Notes: a model not told the origin generated them from the letters alone. DNA of 64,000 nt from Gnetum montanum (GCA_015680685.1 MNCI01004881.1:113403-177402), one strand, 5' to 3'; counted from the first letter of the stretch, positions 10,851 to 22,435 are shown. Program-made: numbers and translations.

Positions 10851-13800
10851 AGTTGGTAGGCCTACTCCTCCACCTTCCCCTATCTCACATTTACCTGAAT
10901 CTCCTTCAAACCAAAATCCCTCTCGAATCTATACTATAATGTTAACCCATGTTTTATATGATTGGATTCAAGCTAGTAACTTGCCCATGAAGTTAGCTAA
11001 TCCTAGGTGTCCCTTAGTGTATTTGTAGATTACTAGAAATGAGCCTTGTAAAGATCTTCTTAACTCTAGTTTCTATGTTAATCTAATCTCGCATGAGATG
11101 TACACGATGTGGAACCTTTCTCCCTTGAAAAAGAGCAACATCAAGTTGGAGCTAGTAGACTGGTCCATCATTGTTCCATTGGAACTGGTAGAAGACATCA
11201 TGAACACTATTTATGGGTGATCATATCCTGCTAACTTCCTAGTAATCAAGGAGGAGAATTGTAAGGGGGACTTCCCAATTATTATGGTAAGGGCATGGTT
11301 AAGTACTTTTGATGCCAAAATGGGCATTAGAGATCTTTCCTTGGAGATATCTAAAGAAAATGAATTTGGAAAGATCAAGAAGAAGAGGGTTCCATGTATT
11401 GCGTACAGTGATTCAGGGTGCCATTGTGTGTAAAAGCTATGGTCAGTAAAGCGAACATCTATCTCTACATGTAAGCAGTGTGCACTAGAAGCTAAAATCC
11501 AAAGATGTTTGTACATGGTAGCCACAAAACAAGAAGACACCCAGTGGCTAACAACTGATTTTAGCAACAATACATTGTGCATGGAACCTACTAAGGGCCT
11601 AATGTATGAATATGTTGCAAGTATGAATGAACTTGAGCAAGTTAATCACCAACTATCTGAGGGAGTAAATAATAATATTAATTGGGAAGAGTTGGAGATT
11701 CCTAACAATTTCAAACAAGAACCCCTTTAATTAAAAACATTACCGACCAGAATGAAGTATGTGTTCCTAAAAAATGGAAGGCTAGTCATTATTAATACCA
11801 AGCTTGCTGCAAGACAAAAGAAGATGTTGATGAATGTTGTAGAAAAATGGTCAGCAACCTTTGCTTGGTCATATTCCATGTTCACTAGAATAGATCCAAG
11901 AACATGTCAGCACTGGATATACACAGACCTTGCTGTTAAGCTGAAATGACAGTCGTAGCAGCGTTTGAATCTCAAATTAAAGCAAATTATCAAAGAGGAG
12001 ATTGAAAAACTCCTCAAGGTGGGATTCATCTACTCTATTATAGATAGTGAGTGGGTTAGTCTGCTCATGATCATGCCCAAGAAAGGAGAAAAATGGCAAG
12101 TGTGCAACAACTTCCGACTGCTTAACATGGAAACTTTCAAAGATCATTTTCCACTACCTTTTGTCAACCAAGTGCTAAACATCATTTCTGGGCACAGCTA
12201 TTAGAAATTTTTCGCCAATTATAGTGGCTATAACCAAATGTGGATTACACCAAAGGACTAGGCAAAGATGACTTTCACAAGTCCTTGGGGGACTTTTGCT
12301 TATCATCAAATGTCATTCGTTCTATGTAATGCCCTAGCTACATTCCAATGATTAGTCCTTAGCATTTTCCAACAACAAGTCAGTAGTGGGGTAGAAGTCT
12401 TCATGGATGACTTTTCTACCTACAAAGCTACATTTGAGCAAGCCCTGGACCATCTTGAGCAGGTGTTGATGAGATGTGTTGAAACCAACCTCCAACACAA
12501 TTAGCAAAAGATCCATCTTATGGCCTAGGAAGGCATAGTCTTGGGGCACTGTATCTCAAAAGCAGGAATCAAGGTGGACCCTAAAAAGATAAGGGTCATC
12601 CAAGGAATAACTCGTCAACCAAAAATACTTAAAGAAATGCGATCTTTCCTTGGTCATACTGGCTACTACCAGCGCTTCATTGAGAACTTTTTCAAAATTG
12701 CCAAGCCGTTGGTTGAATTAAAAAGAAAAATGCATCATTTGTCTAGACACCTACATGTGAAATAGCATTTTAACAACTGAAGTAGAAGCTTGTTAAAACA
12801 CCAATTCTACAAGCACCTGATTGGTCCAGGCCATTTCATGTGATGACTAATGCATAAAATTATCTTTGGGGGCAGTGCTTATGTAGTTGGATGATCAAAA
12901 ACATCCATATTACATTCACTATGCAAGTCAAAGTATCACAGGTGCATAGCTAAACTACACCACTACAGAAAAGGAGTTGATGGCAATGGTGTTTGCATTG
13001 GAAAAGTTCAGGTGCTATGTGCTTAGCTACAAAGTGTTTGTTCACACATATCATAGCGCCACCCAATTTTTAATGAATAAACCAATGGTAATCCCCTGTG
13101 TCATATGGTGGCTCATGATTTTATAAGAGTTTGATCTCACAATGGTATATCGAAAGGATGTGGAAAATGTGATCATTGACCACTTATCATGGCTAAGATG
13201 GGACAACAAGGAGAAAGAAAGCCCCTTATCTAATCAACTTCCTAATGAATCTCTCCTTGCAGGGGCTACTAATGCACAAATGACCAATGAACCAAAATGG
13301 TATGACACTAATCTCACTTATCTTCTCAAGTAAGAACTACCATAAGGACTAGACACCTAGAAGAAACAACAATTTCTGCACTAGGTTAAGCATTTCATGG
13401 AAATCAATGGGAATCTTTACAAAGTATGTACTAATGGCCTAGTACACTAGAATGTCCCTAACATAAATCAACTGTGCATTCTCCAAGTTGCTCATGAAGG
13501 CCCTTGTGGGGGACATTACACTGGGAGATGCATGGCCATCAAAGTCCTCATGGTAGGATATTACTAGCCAAAAATCTTTAGGGATGCACACTAATTCGTC
13601 CATGCTTGTGATCATTGTCAGAGGAATGGTGGAATGATAGCTTGAATGAAAGGGTCACAATAATGGATTCAACCTCTCAAGCCATTTGATCTTTGGGGCA
13701 TTAACTTTACAGGTCCCATCACACCCTTGTCAAATGGAAAGACATATATAATAATCATGGTTAACTATTGCACTAAGTGAGTAGAAGCGGCAACCATCAC

Positions 13801-14087
13801 TAATTGGACATCCAATACTACTACCCAATTTGTACAATAGAATATCATAAATAGGTTTGTGGGAAGGACCTTACATTATTGATGAGACTTTTCCATCTAG
13901 GACCATGATTATCTATAAACCTGATAGCCCAGATAAGGAGCAATTAGTCAACATTCAACAATTGAAATCTTTCCATGAGCCTAAGCTAACCAACTTAATA
14001 GACACCTCACCAGATGGACAACCATGCTCAATCATTCAGATCTCCCCCTTCCAACTTAGTCGTAGGGGAGATGGCCATCCATACTAA
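10815..14087 (+). pseudogene. Element A pol: protease, reverse transcriptase, RNase H, integrase (decayed)
   Basis: A protease-like segment lies at about 10930-11340 (YPANFLVIKEENCKGDFPII, then a decayed glycine-rich flap). RT covers about 11965-12760: KLLKVGFIYSI, PKKGEKWQVC, FANYSGYNQM, and the catalytic box FMDDF with both Asp codons intact at 12405-12410. RNase H lies at about 12790-13190. Integrase begins with an HHCC finger at about 13470-13625 (VAHEGPCGGH...CDHCQRNG). The first catalytic Asp of integrase is Asn (WGINFTGP, about 13700), and most of the core between 13850 and the C-terminal GPYIIDETF segment (13857-14087) is deleted. More than ten stops, mostly TAG or TAA where Gln or Trp is expected, show long decay. 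Confidence 0.85.
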
Positions 14088-16117
14088 CACTTACGCAGCT
14101 CCTTAGTCTTTTGACTTTTTTTTTGTTTTACACATTTTTGATTTTACAAATTTTTGTTTTCATACTCTTTATTTTACATCTTTTTGTTTTTCAGGTTATT
14201 GATCTTTTCTAAGTTTTTCTTTTACACCATCATTAGTATATTTAATATTTCTTGAATAATTTTTTACCTTCTTTTCTATTTTCTTGTATTTGGTGTGATT
14301 CTCTACTCTTTTTCCTAATAAGGTGTCAAGTATAATGGTAATGTGCTACTCGATGGTGGTATGTTTCATTTGTGATTTGATTGTTAATGTCTAGTTTCTA
14401 ACTTTGAATGTCGTTATTGATGACTAGGACATAGTTTCTTTTCATGTAACAAGAAATGAGTCCACATCATCCACCCATCCATGCATTCTATGGTTTTCCT
14501 TGTTTTGGAAACGTGTAGTCCCTTTTTCATTAATGCAACCTTAATAAATTGATGACTTGTGCAGTTTCTGGAATTGGGAAGGAATCAAAGGATTAGAAAT
14601 GGTGTGTCTTCAAAGAGATGCAATATTCTTTGTGCTTTTCCATTTTCCTGTGTGTGTGAGTGTTCTCATGAGCTTCTCATCATTCTGTGTCATTCCACGA
14701 CAAGAAGTCGAATAAGTCTTTGCATGGTATGGTCCTCATCAGAAAAGAGAGAGAGAGAGAGAGAGAGCTGAGGATTCAAAGCACACCCATTGGACAAAAT
14801 AAATGCAAAAATGCATGGGTCTTTGCATGGTATGGTTCCCATTCAAAAAAATAAAATAAAATAAAATAAAAATATGGGAATTCAAAGCACACCCCTTAGA
14901 CCAAATAAAAGGGCTACAAGCACTAGTTATGGGACTTGTCTTGTCTCCTCTAACTAAGGCCCTTTCTTACTTCCTACTACTTCTCCAATTTGGAATGATG
15001 GTTGTTTTGTGGGAGCATTCTTATGTCTAATGGGATGGACTAGTCTTAGAATGTTGATGCGAAGTCATTGAAAGTGGCTAGTTTTGGTCTAGACTAAGGA
15101 TGGATCCTACCAAGTCATTTAATCATAAACTCCACAAGGTACTTCATGTAACCATAATTAGGAACCCCGTTCCATTCTCTATCTCATCCATCTATGTTTT
15201 TCATGCCTCACCTCACTGTCAATTTCATGTTTTGATTTGATGTTCTGGTTTGATGTGTCGAGTTTCTCACTCAGTTACTTTTGGGTTTTTATACTTAACC
15301 TTCTATAACCATTAATCATCCGTGTCACTCATGGACTCCTTGGTTTGAAGTTATGCAAGGGCATAAAAGGCCTATGCCTACTTTGGGGAGGATCCACTTG
15401 CATATCTTTTGGTTTGGTTAAGTTAAGTTCTTTAACCTTAGACATTTTTACAATCGAATTTTCCTTATTTACCCTATTAATACCATCCAATTTTGTGCAT
15501 CTTCACAATGATTTTTAGTGAATTCTTTCTTTTTATTGTTGTGAATTTCTATACCTTCTTTCCAGTATTCCTTATGTTAAGATTTTTTGGAATTTTATGG
15601 ACCACTTCTCTTACTTAACCCATTTGTCAATCTTCCCACTAATATTATCAAGCAACCAATCTATCATAATCACAACTTGGCTAGATAAAATCATTGACGA
15701 GACAAGGTATTCAACCGCTATGTGTTACACTTTATATACTAATCCTTGATTTTTTTGTGATTGCAGTGGGAAGCATGGACTAGAAGTAGGACTGTCTTCA
15801 CCAAGGAGAATGCAACAATATCACTCACAGGAGATTTTTCATAACAACTGGATCTCTTCTACCTCTCCCTCATTCTTCTATTACCAAGAAGGGTTGGATG
15901 TCCATTAGATTCGAGGGTGTTCTTCCCTGTTATCATGAACACCCAAATTTTGTACCCAATTGTAATAATGTATGCTTGGGCACTTCTGTATTTGTCTGTT
16001 TTCTTTGTGTCACTCTACATGTCAGTCAAACATTCCATACCTCCTAATATATTTTGTAAGGGACTTGTTCCTCTTCTTCTATACTTGAGGATGAGTTTTC
16101 ATTTAGTCGTGGGGGTA
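14088..16117 (+). other. Element A 3' noncoding region
   Basis: T-rich blocks (14100-14300), a (GA)n tract at 14744-14768 and an (AAAAT)n tract near 14848-14872. No ORF resembles a known protein. An internal purine tract (AGTCGTAGGGGAGATGG, about 14058) follows pol. The terminal polypurine tract AGTCGTGGGGGTA (16105-16117) directly precedes the 3' LTR. Confidence 0.6.
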
Positions 16118-16414
16118 TGATGAATCATTTTTTTCATCATAAGCTCTAATATCAGAGCGGCCGCGATATTGGGTACATGATATCGTAGCCCAAGATGCGA
16201 TATTGGGCATTCAATATCATAGAGTTACTCCTGGGCCTATAAATACAGACCTTGGGCACATAATTCGAGAGTAGTTTTTGAAGTCAAGTAGTGAAAGTCT
16301 TGTAGTTTGTTCATTTAAGAGTTAGAATATTTTTCAAGTGCCTACAATAGGAGGTCTAAGTGTGATCAGATCTTTATTCAAGCATTAATGTACTTGAGCA
16401 CATCATTGTGTTGG
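16118..16414 (+). mobile_element. 3' LTR of element A, first part
   Basis: Homologous to 8889-9190. TATAAATA at 16238-16245 follows GATATT/GATATC repeats. The LTR is interrupted by element 1 and resumes at 22436-22996, including the 'ggcaataaagac' segment seen at 9198 in the 5' LTR. Confidence 0.85.
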
Positions 16415-17216
16415 TGATGGGACGTGATATTGCATGGGCCGCGATATCGCATCCCCCACGATATCGCAGTCCGTCACCATGTCTATAAATAAGAGATGGC
16501 TCTCCCTTGTTTGACATCATTAGGTTAGATTGTAGTGAAACTCTAGCAGTTTGATCCCTCCAAAGATAGATTATTTTCCAGTGTCTGCCCGCAGTGTGGT
16601 GAATGTAATTGTATGGCATCCTTTATTCGAGTGTGATGTACTTGGACACGCACATGACCGACAATAAAGATCGAGATTACTTCATCATTACAGCATTCAC
16701 TTTGTTATTTATTTATTTAATTATTATTTACTACTTTCCTAGTTAATACTCTCTCTCACCCTTAAACTCCTAGAAACGGGGAATGAGTACAACCTGATTA
16801 CGAGCATTTAAGTGTGACTACTTGGTAACCTAGTAGCGTACCTAGGATCTGTGCTTGGTAATCCCAGTGGTAGTCATGCATGAAGTCCAAGATGTGTATG
16901 AATAGTCAAGAAACGAATGCTCATCGCACTTAGGCTAGATTAGATTCTCTTACCCTTTCTCCTAGATTAGTTAATATTACTCTCTTTCCATTGCCTTCAG
17001 GAGTAGCATTAGATTAGGAAACCCATCATACACCTCACTCTGGACTAAACCATACGTGACAAATATAATACTAGTCTAGGTGGGAAGACAGTGAACTACG
17101 ACCTAAGGCTAACTGTCTAGGTGTCATAACTAGTCCGTCTGTGGAGTTCGACTGGATCGTGTGTGAAAATGCTTGTATTCGTATGGTTGAGTGTAGGGGT
17201 ACCTCGCCACTCATCA
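16415..17216 (+). mobile_element. 5' LTR of element 1
   Basis: 802 bp, TGATGGGACG...CACTCATCA. The promoter module at 16436-16491 has several GATATCGC units followed by TATAAATA (16484-16491). It carries one copy of the U5 subrepeat 'gatgtgta...gtcaag' (about 16893), where larger LTRs in the window have two or three. Confidence 0.9.
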
Positions 17217-17217
17217 T

Positions 17218-17292
17218 TGGTGCCGTTGTCAGGGATCGAACTCGGGTCACCAGCATGATAGGCGAGAATACTCACCACTATACTTAATCAAA
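17218..17292 (-). tRNA. Full-length tRNA-Asp copy at the PBS (pseudo-tRNA, minus strand)
   Basis: The first 18 bases, TGGTGCCGTTGTCAGGGA, are the expected PBS. Homology does not stop there: the next 55 or so bases continue as the complement of the rest of plant tRNA-Asp, including T-arm (ATCGAACTCGGGTCACC), anticodon arm, D-arm and most of the acceptor stem, for about 75 bases in total. About eight substitutions are visible before the last ten bases, nearly all C-to-T or G-to-A. The anticodon complement is GAT instead of GAC. Strand and CCA-side placement fit copying of the tRNA primer, not a functional tRNA gene. Confidence 0.88.
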
Positions 17293-18180
17293 CACTGTTC
17301 TAGGGGGTCCCACTAGAAAGACATGCACCCATGCCTAAAGGTTGGCGGCTTCTTTGGATTCAGTAAAGTGAAAAAAAATAAGAAAAACAAGAAAAAAGAA
17401 AATCAAAAAGAAAAGTGCCACAAAAAAAACAAAAAATCACTCCTCCCTTGAACAAAATGCCAAGTGATCGTATGCCTTATTGTTATGGTACTCTCATAGT
17501 TTCTCATCATAGGATGAAACAATGCGATGTCACTGATTAGAGGAATGGACTTGGTGCTGATCTTGGAACAATGGGTTAATGACACATTAATCATGCTTTA
17601 CACGTAGGATTCACTATGCCTTGGGTCAATTACCTCATGTCCCAATCTCTACGATCCCTTTCTATAGTTCGTCTCATCTCACTGTTCATGTAATTGTTGC
17701 TCGTGTCCCATGTAGCATAGAATTTTCATCTCATTATTTACATGTGTGTGTTTTGTGGAGTTAGTGTTGATTGCATTTAACCCTTCTAGTGCCGACAGAC
17801 ACTTAAGTGTGGCTACACAAGGGAAATATAGGTTGAAACTTGCTTTGGGGAGGACCCACTTGTGTAATCTTTTGTAATTCTCACTTATGACATAGCTCTC
17901 ACACACCATTTCTTACCCTCAGCTTATTTTCATAACATTCTTTCCCTACTATTATCCCTCTAAATTTCAACGTTCCAATGTACCATTACATACCCTTTTT
18001 CTTACCACCTAAGTTTTTATTGCTAAAATCCACATTGTCATCATTAATGGTGCCTCTTGAATTCATGAAATTACCCTAGAACTCCTTAATGAGAGCCAAT
18101 GTCCTCAATTTCCAACGTTAATTTCAAGAAAATCATTTCAAAAGTCAGTATTTTCATGGTGTCTCACATCACTAGGGACA
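17293..18180 (+). other. Element 1 noncoding region upstream of the internal promoter
   Basis: Homologous to 34125-34995 of element 2, starting with the shared block 'ttctagggggtcccact'. The same block occurs in element 3 at about 54540. No ORF is recognised. An A-rich stretch (17368-17440) and T/C-rich stretches are present. Confidence 0.6.
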
Positions 18181-18223
18181 AGATATCGCGTACGCAATAT
18201 CGTGTCCTCGCCGCCTATAAATA
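18181..18223 (+). promoter_or_regulatory. Internal promoter-like module upstream of ORF2 (element 1)
   Basis: GATATCGCGTACGCAATATC followed at 18216-18223 by TATAAATA reproduces the layout of the LTR promoter (GATATCGC repeats, then TATAAATA) but lies inside the element, about 475 bases before the ORF2 start codon. The same module is conserved in element 2 (34999-35070). Function is inferred from layout and conservation only. Confidence 0.55.
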
Positions 18224-18696
18224 GGTCACTCCCCCCAGCAACACTTAGCATCATTTTGTCATTCACACGGGGGCCATTTTTGAAATTTTTCTCTGCCACT
18301 TATGATTGAGTGACCCTTTCTTTTTTTCTCATATCTCGCTCGCTGCTACTCCGATTTTAATTCTGTTTGAACCTACGTGAACTTGGAGTGTTCAGCTTAG
18401 TCGTGGGGGAGGGACACTTGTCGAAAAGTGCCTAACTTTTTTGAAATTTATCATCGCCCAAAGGACATCAATTAGGGTAATTAACTATAACACTTAGAAT
18501 AATTGTGCCTAAAAATCATTTAACCCTTAGGTATACTGGGAAACTAAAATGGAATCCACCTAAGTCACAAGACTCATTATTACAAACTTTCAGGCATGAT
18601 CGCGCATTATAACATAAGATCTTTAATTAAGGCAAGTAGTAAGGTATAACTTAACTTTTAAAACAACCTTACTAATGCTTGGCCGTGTGATTGTAG

Positions 18697-21465
18697 ATGG
18701 CCCCGAAATGTGGACAACAGGAAGGTCCTACCCAAGGTGGAAGAAAATGAGCTCAGAGAGGTGGAAGACAAAGACCCGCCGAACAACATGCAGAACAGGA
18801 GGAGCAATCATTCAGCATTCATCAAGATGAACCTCCTACCGGACGGTCCGGGCAGGCAGAAGGAGGAGCTGCTATTGCACCTAAATCGGGACAACAACAA
18901 CTCACGTTACCTCAAGATTGTGTTCAGGCTATCCATGAGAAGTTCACATTCACTGCGGTGATTGTGGAGTTGAATTTTGAATCATTTGCAGAGTTCACTC
19001 CTAAGGCCATTAGGGATCACCTCCAAAGGTCTCCCTTATGGCCTATCCTCTCTAAAAGCGATGCCTAGTATCTAAGAGAGACATACCAATTTTGGCACAA
19101 TAGGGAGCAAGGCACCACTGTTAATATTTATGGTGTGACATTTGACTTCTCTGCACAAGCCATTTCAGAAGTGTTAAACCTTCCAAATATAGGGCCCCAG
19201 GTTGCTCGGTTATCTACCCGTTCAGACCCCGATGTGCGAAAGGATTGGTTGGAGAAGGCTTATGACAGAGATAAAGCATTTCGTGAATTGATGATGGAAG
19301 AGAGGGTTTACTTCAAAATTGGAACATATCACCTCTTCCCCACAAAGGGCCTAAAAAGAATATCGATGTATGCGGCTAGGGGATGTGCAGTGCTGATGGG
19401 AAAGGTTAACGCTAACCTACCCCATCTATATTTGACAGAGATCCTGAGGTGGTTTGAAGAACAAAAGATAGGGAAGATGGCATTACCTTTTCCTTGTCTC
19501 ATCAGAAAGCTTTGGTAACATGCTGGTATTTGGGGGTATCCCAATGACATCCTATGAAAGGCCCAGACTGCTTCATATGCTGAATTGCTAAAGGCGCAAG
19601 CTCCAAGAAAAAGCACTGGCGAAGATCTGGGACCGGAACACGAAGAAGAACAAATGGCTAGACCCAGTCAACCTCCAGCCATGGGTCCTAGCCAACAACA
19701 AGAAGCAGGTCCTAGCATAGGCCAAGATCAACAGCCGCCAGCACAAGACTACAGGCCATCGATGAGCCATCTTAGGGTCAATGCTGAGACGATCAGTTGG
19801 GGAAGTCGTGATGATGCAAACTTCTTCCGCGTCATCGATGATGCCAAGTAGCCTAATATTTCGTTAGATTGCACAAGGGGGGAAGTCTCCATTCAAACAG
19901 GAGGAGGGAACAGTAGATGGTCACAACAAATCTCAGGAAACATGGCATCTTTCCAGGTACAGTTAGAGATTGGTGAAGGGGCCACAATGGTAGTTATGCA
20001 ATACCAGAATGTCGTGGAAGCTGCAGATGTGGTCACAAACCATATCAAAGAATTCTTCAATGTACCTGTTGTGCCACCAGCAGATCTCTTAAGAGCACGG
20101 GATGCTCAAACTTTGGCCGGAACTTTAATGACTCCTGCGGAACATGAGGATGCGCTTGATAGATTGCTTCAAATAGGGCAAGTAATGACGTCTCTGTTTG
20201 ACATCCCTCAGGATGTAACAACAATTCAGTCAGACCTCATTTCCATAAAGGGGAAGCTGGTCTTAACAGAGGTAAGGGCAGAGCATGCTGAAGCTGAAGT
20301 GCAGAAACTACAAGAGTAGCTCATGGCCTTACAAGCAGCACAGCGGGACCCTCTGCAATTTGTTCTCACAAACCAGCTAGAAAATTTTAGAATCAAACAG
20401 CTAACAAAATTAATCACAGAGAATAAAAAGGTGGTGGATGAAAAGGAGAAGGTTGTTTGGGATTCCTTCGTAGCACAAGCGCAAACTCATGCACATCTTA
20501 AGGCACTCAAGGCCTTACAAGAAGAAAATACACAACTGGTTGCAGACAATCTTCGGTTGACCACTATAGAAAAGCAAAAGAATGTTCTCGATGAACACTT
20601 TCATCAATTACAAGAACAATTCATCCAGATCAACCGAGATGTGAGCCATTTAGCTAGAGAAAATCAAACCCTCTCAATGGAGGAGGTACGCGCCATTCGT
20701 CAAAAGTTAGCAATTGAGATAAGCACATGGCAAAATGAGGATAAACAACATGAAAATTTGAAGGAGCACTTCCGGGATCAAGTGGGGATGTACAAATAGA
20801 TCCTTGAAAAGGAGATCCATATGGCCAAGGCCCAAATCAACATTGTCAGTGCTCAACACATTAATTGGTAGGCCATATTGGACACATATGCCTTCGCCCA
20901 CCAAGCGGAAGTTAAGAACCGGGACCTGCAAATTTAGGACTTGATAGAGTACATGGAGTTGGCAAATCTAAGATATGCCAATCTTGCCATGTTGACAGTA
21001 GGGCGCCCAAGGTTAGAGCTCGAGCAGCAGGTAGCAACCATCCACATCAAATACAAAGTAGAATTTGCAGAATTGAAGAAGCTGTTAGAAAAACTGGATG
21101 TTGCAAATTCTGAACTTGAGGTGGTAAAAGCTAGCTACTAGGGACAGAAAAATGTCACAACCGACTTGGCTCGACGGCTAGCATACCTTCACAAATACAA
21201 AAACAAAGCCAAAGCCTATGAGGAGGAACGACGGGTGTTCACGGCTTGGTATGTCAAGGCCAACCAAATGTTCCCGCAACTACCCTATCCATGGAAGGTG
21301 CCAACTCTGTCAAACATTGGAACATTAGCATGGATGGCACAAGACCCTTGGACTGAAGAGGAGAAGCTCCAGGGCATACTTCAGTGCCATCAAGCCTCAA
21401 AACCTGGAGCACAAGACAAAGGGAAGGCACCAATGGAGGAGCCACCGCCACCAGGAACTACATGA
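18697..21465 (+). pseudogene. Element 1 ORF2: plant retroelement protein with long coiled coil
   Basis: Starts ATGGCCCCGAAATG just after a 'gattgtag' acceptor-like site and ends TGA at 21463-21465, about 920 codons in one frame broken by about ten TAG/TAA stops. The N-terminal part is basic. A globular part (about codons 90-300: FESFAEFTPKAIRDHL, AISEVLNLP, YHLFPTKGLKRIS) resembles the 'putative plant transposon protein' domain found in Athila-type elements; this family assignment is from recall. From about codon 420 a long Lys/Glu/Gln-rich coiled coil follows, then a short tail (EEPPPPGTT). Most stops replace Gln or Trp codons, and at many of them element 2 is open. It has no RT, protease or integrase motif. 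It may be a structural or env-position protein; the function is unknown. Confidence 0.75.
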
Positions 21466-21613
21466 GTTCCAAATTTTTGTAGTTGTAGTATATTCTATGT
21501 TTTATGTCTTTGTTTTGTTTTCTTCCCACACTACGGCATCATCCCATGTTTCCATCTAATAATCCAATACCTATCCATTGTGTAATCACTATAACTCGAG
21601 GACGAGTTTTTAT

Positions 21614-21628
21614 TCAGTTGTGGGGGTA
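21614..21628 (+). promoter_or_regulatory. Polypurine tract of element 1
   Basis: CAGTTGTGGGGGTA directly abuts the 3' LTR start. The same tract precedes the 3' LTRs of A (16117), element 2 (38485) and element 3 (56069). Confidence 0.8.
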
Positions 21629-22430
21629 TGATGGGACGCGATATGACATCTTCCCCTACGATATTGCGTCCGCGATACCGCAGTCCATCGCCATGTCTAT
21701 AAATAAGAGATGGCTCTCCCTTGTTTGACATCATTAGGTTAGATTGTAGTGAAAATCTAGCAGTTTGATCCCTCCAAAGATAGATTATTTTCCAATGTCT
21801 GCCCGCAGTGTGGTGAATGTAATTGTATGGCATCCTTTATTTGAGTGTGACGTACTTGGACATGCACATGACCAACAATAAAGATCAAGATTACTTCATC
21901 ATTGCAGCATTCACTTTGTTATTTATTTATTTAATTGTTATTTACTACTTTCCTAGTTAATACTCTCTCTCATCCTTAAACTCCTAGAAACGCAGAATGA
22001 GTACGACTTGATTACGAGCATTTAAGTGTGACTACTTGGTAACCCAGTAGCATACCTAGGATTTGTGCTTGGTAATCCCAGTGGTAGTCATGCATGAAGT
22101 CCAAGATGTGTATGTATAGTCAAGGAACGGATGCTCATCGCACTTAGGCTAGATTAGATTCTCTTACCCTTTCTCCTAGATTAGTTAATATTACTCTCTT
22201 TCCATTGCCTTCAGGAGTAGCATTAGATTAGGAAACCCATCATACACCTCACTCTGGACTAAACTATACGTGACAAATATAATACTAGTCCAGGTGGGAA
22301 GATAGTGAACTGCGACCTAGGGCTAACTATCTAGGTGCCACAACTAGTTCGTCTGCGAAGTTCAACCGGATCGCGCGTGAAAACGCTCATATTCGTATGG
22401 TTGAGTGTAGGGGTACCTCGCCACTCATCA
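21629..22430 (+). mobile_element. 3' LTR of element 1
   Basis: 802 bp, the same length as the 5' LTR and nearly identical except in the first 70 bp of U3, where the GATATCGC block is rearranged. TATAAATA at 21698-21705. Confidence 0.9.
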
Positions 22431-22435
22431 ATTGG

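Larger units (their letters stand above)
16415..22430 (+). mobile_element. Element 1: non-autonomous gypsy element, ORF2 only
   Basis: Two LTRs of 802 bp each (16415-17216 and 21629-22430) flank about 4.4 kb. Target duplication GTTGG (16410-16414) against ATTGG (22431-22435), one transition apart. It lacks gag and pol. The PBS position is occupied by a full-length antisense tRNA-Asp copy, followed directly by sequence that in element 2 lies downstream of gag. Its single coding region (ORF2, 18697-21465) is shared with elements 2, 3 and F. It is inserted in the 3' LTR of A and is therefore younger than A. Confidence 0.88.

Noticed and set aside
14744-14768. A GA-rich regulatory element
   Set aside because: Simple (GA)n microsatellite in a retroelement 3' UTR; similar simple tracts occur at 50218 (CT), 28868 (TA) and 63364 (CA) without further context.
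17218-17292. A functional tRNA-Asp gene on the minus strand
   Set aside because: Its exact abutment to the LTR at the PBS position, the altered anticodon complement and several stem changes fit a reverse-transcribed primer copy better than a working gene.
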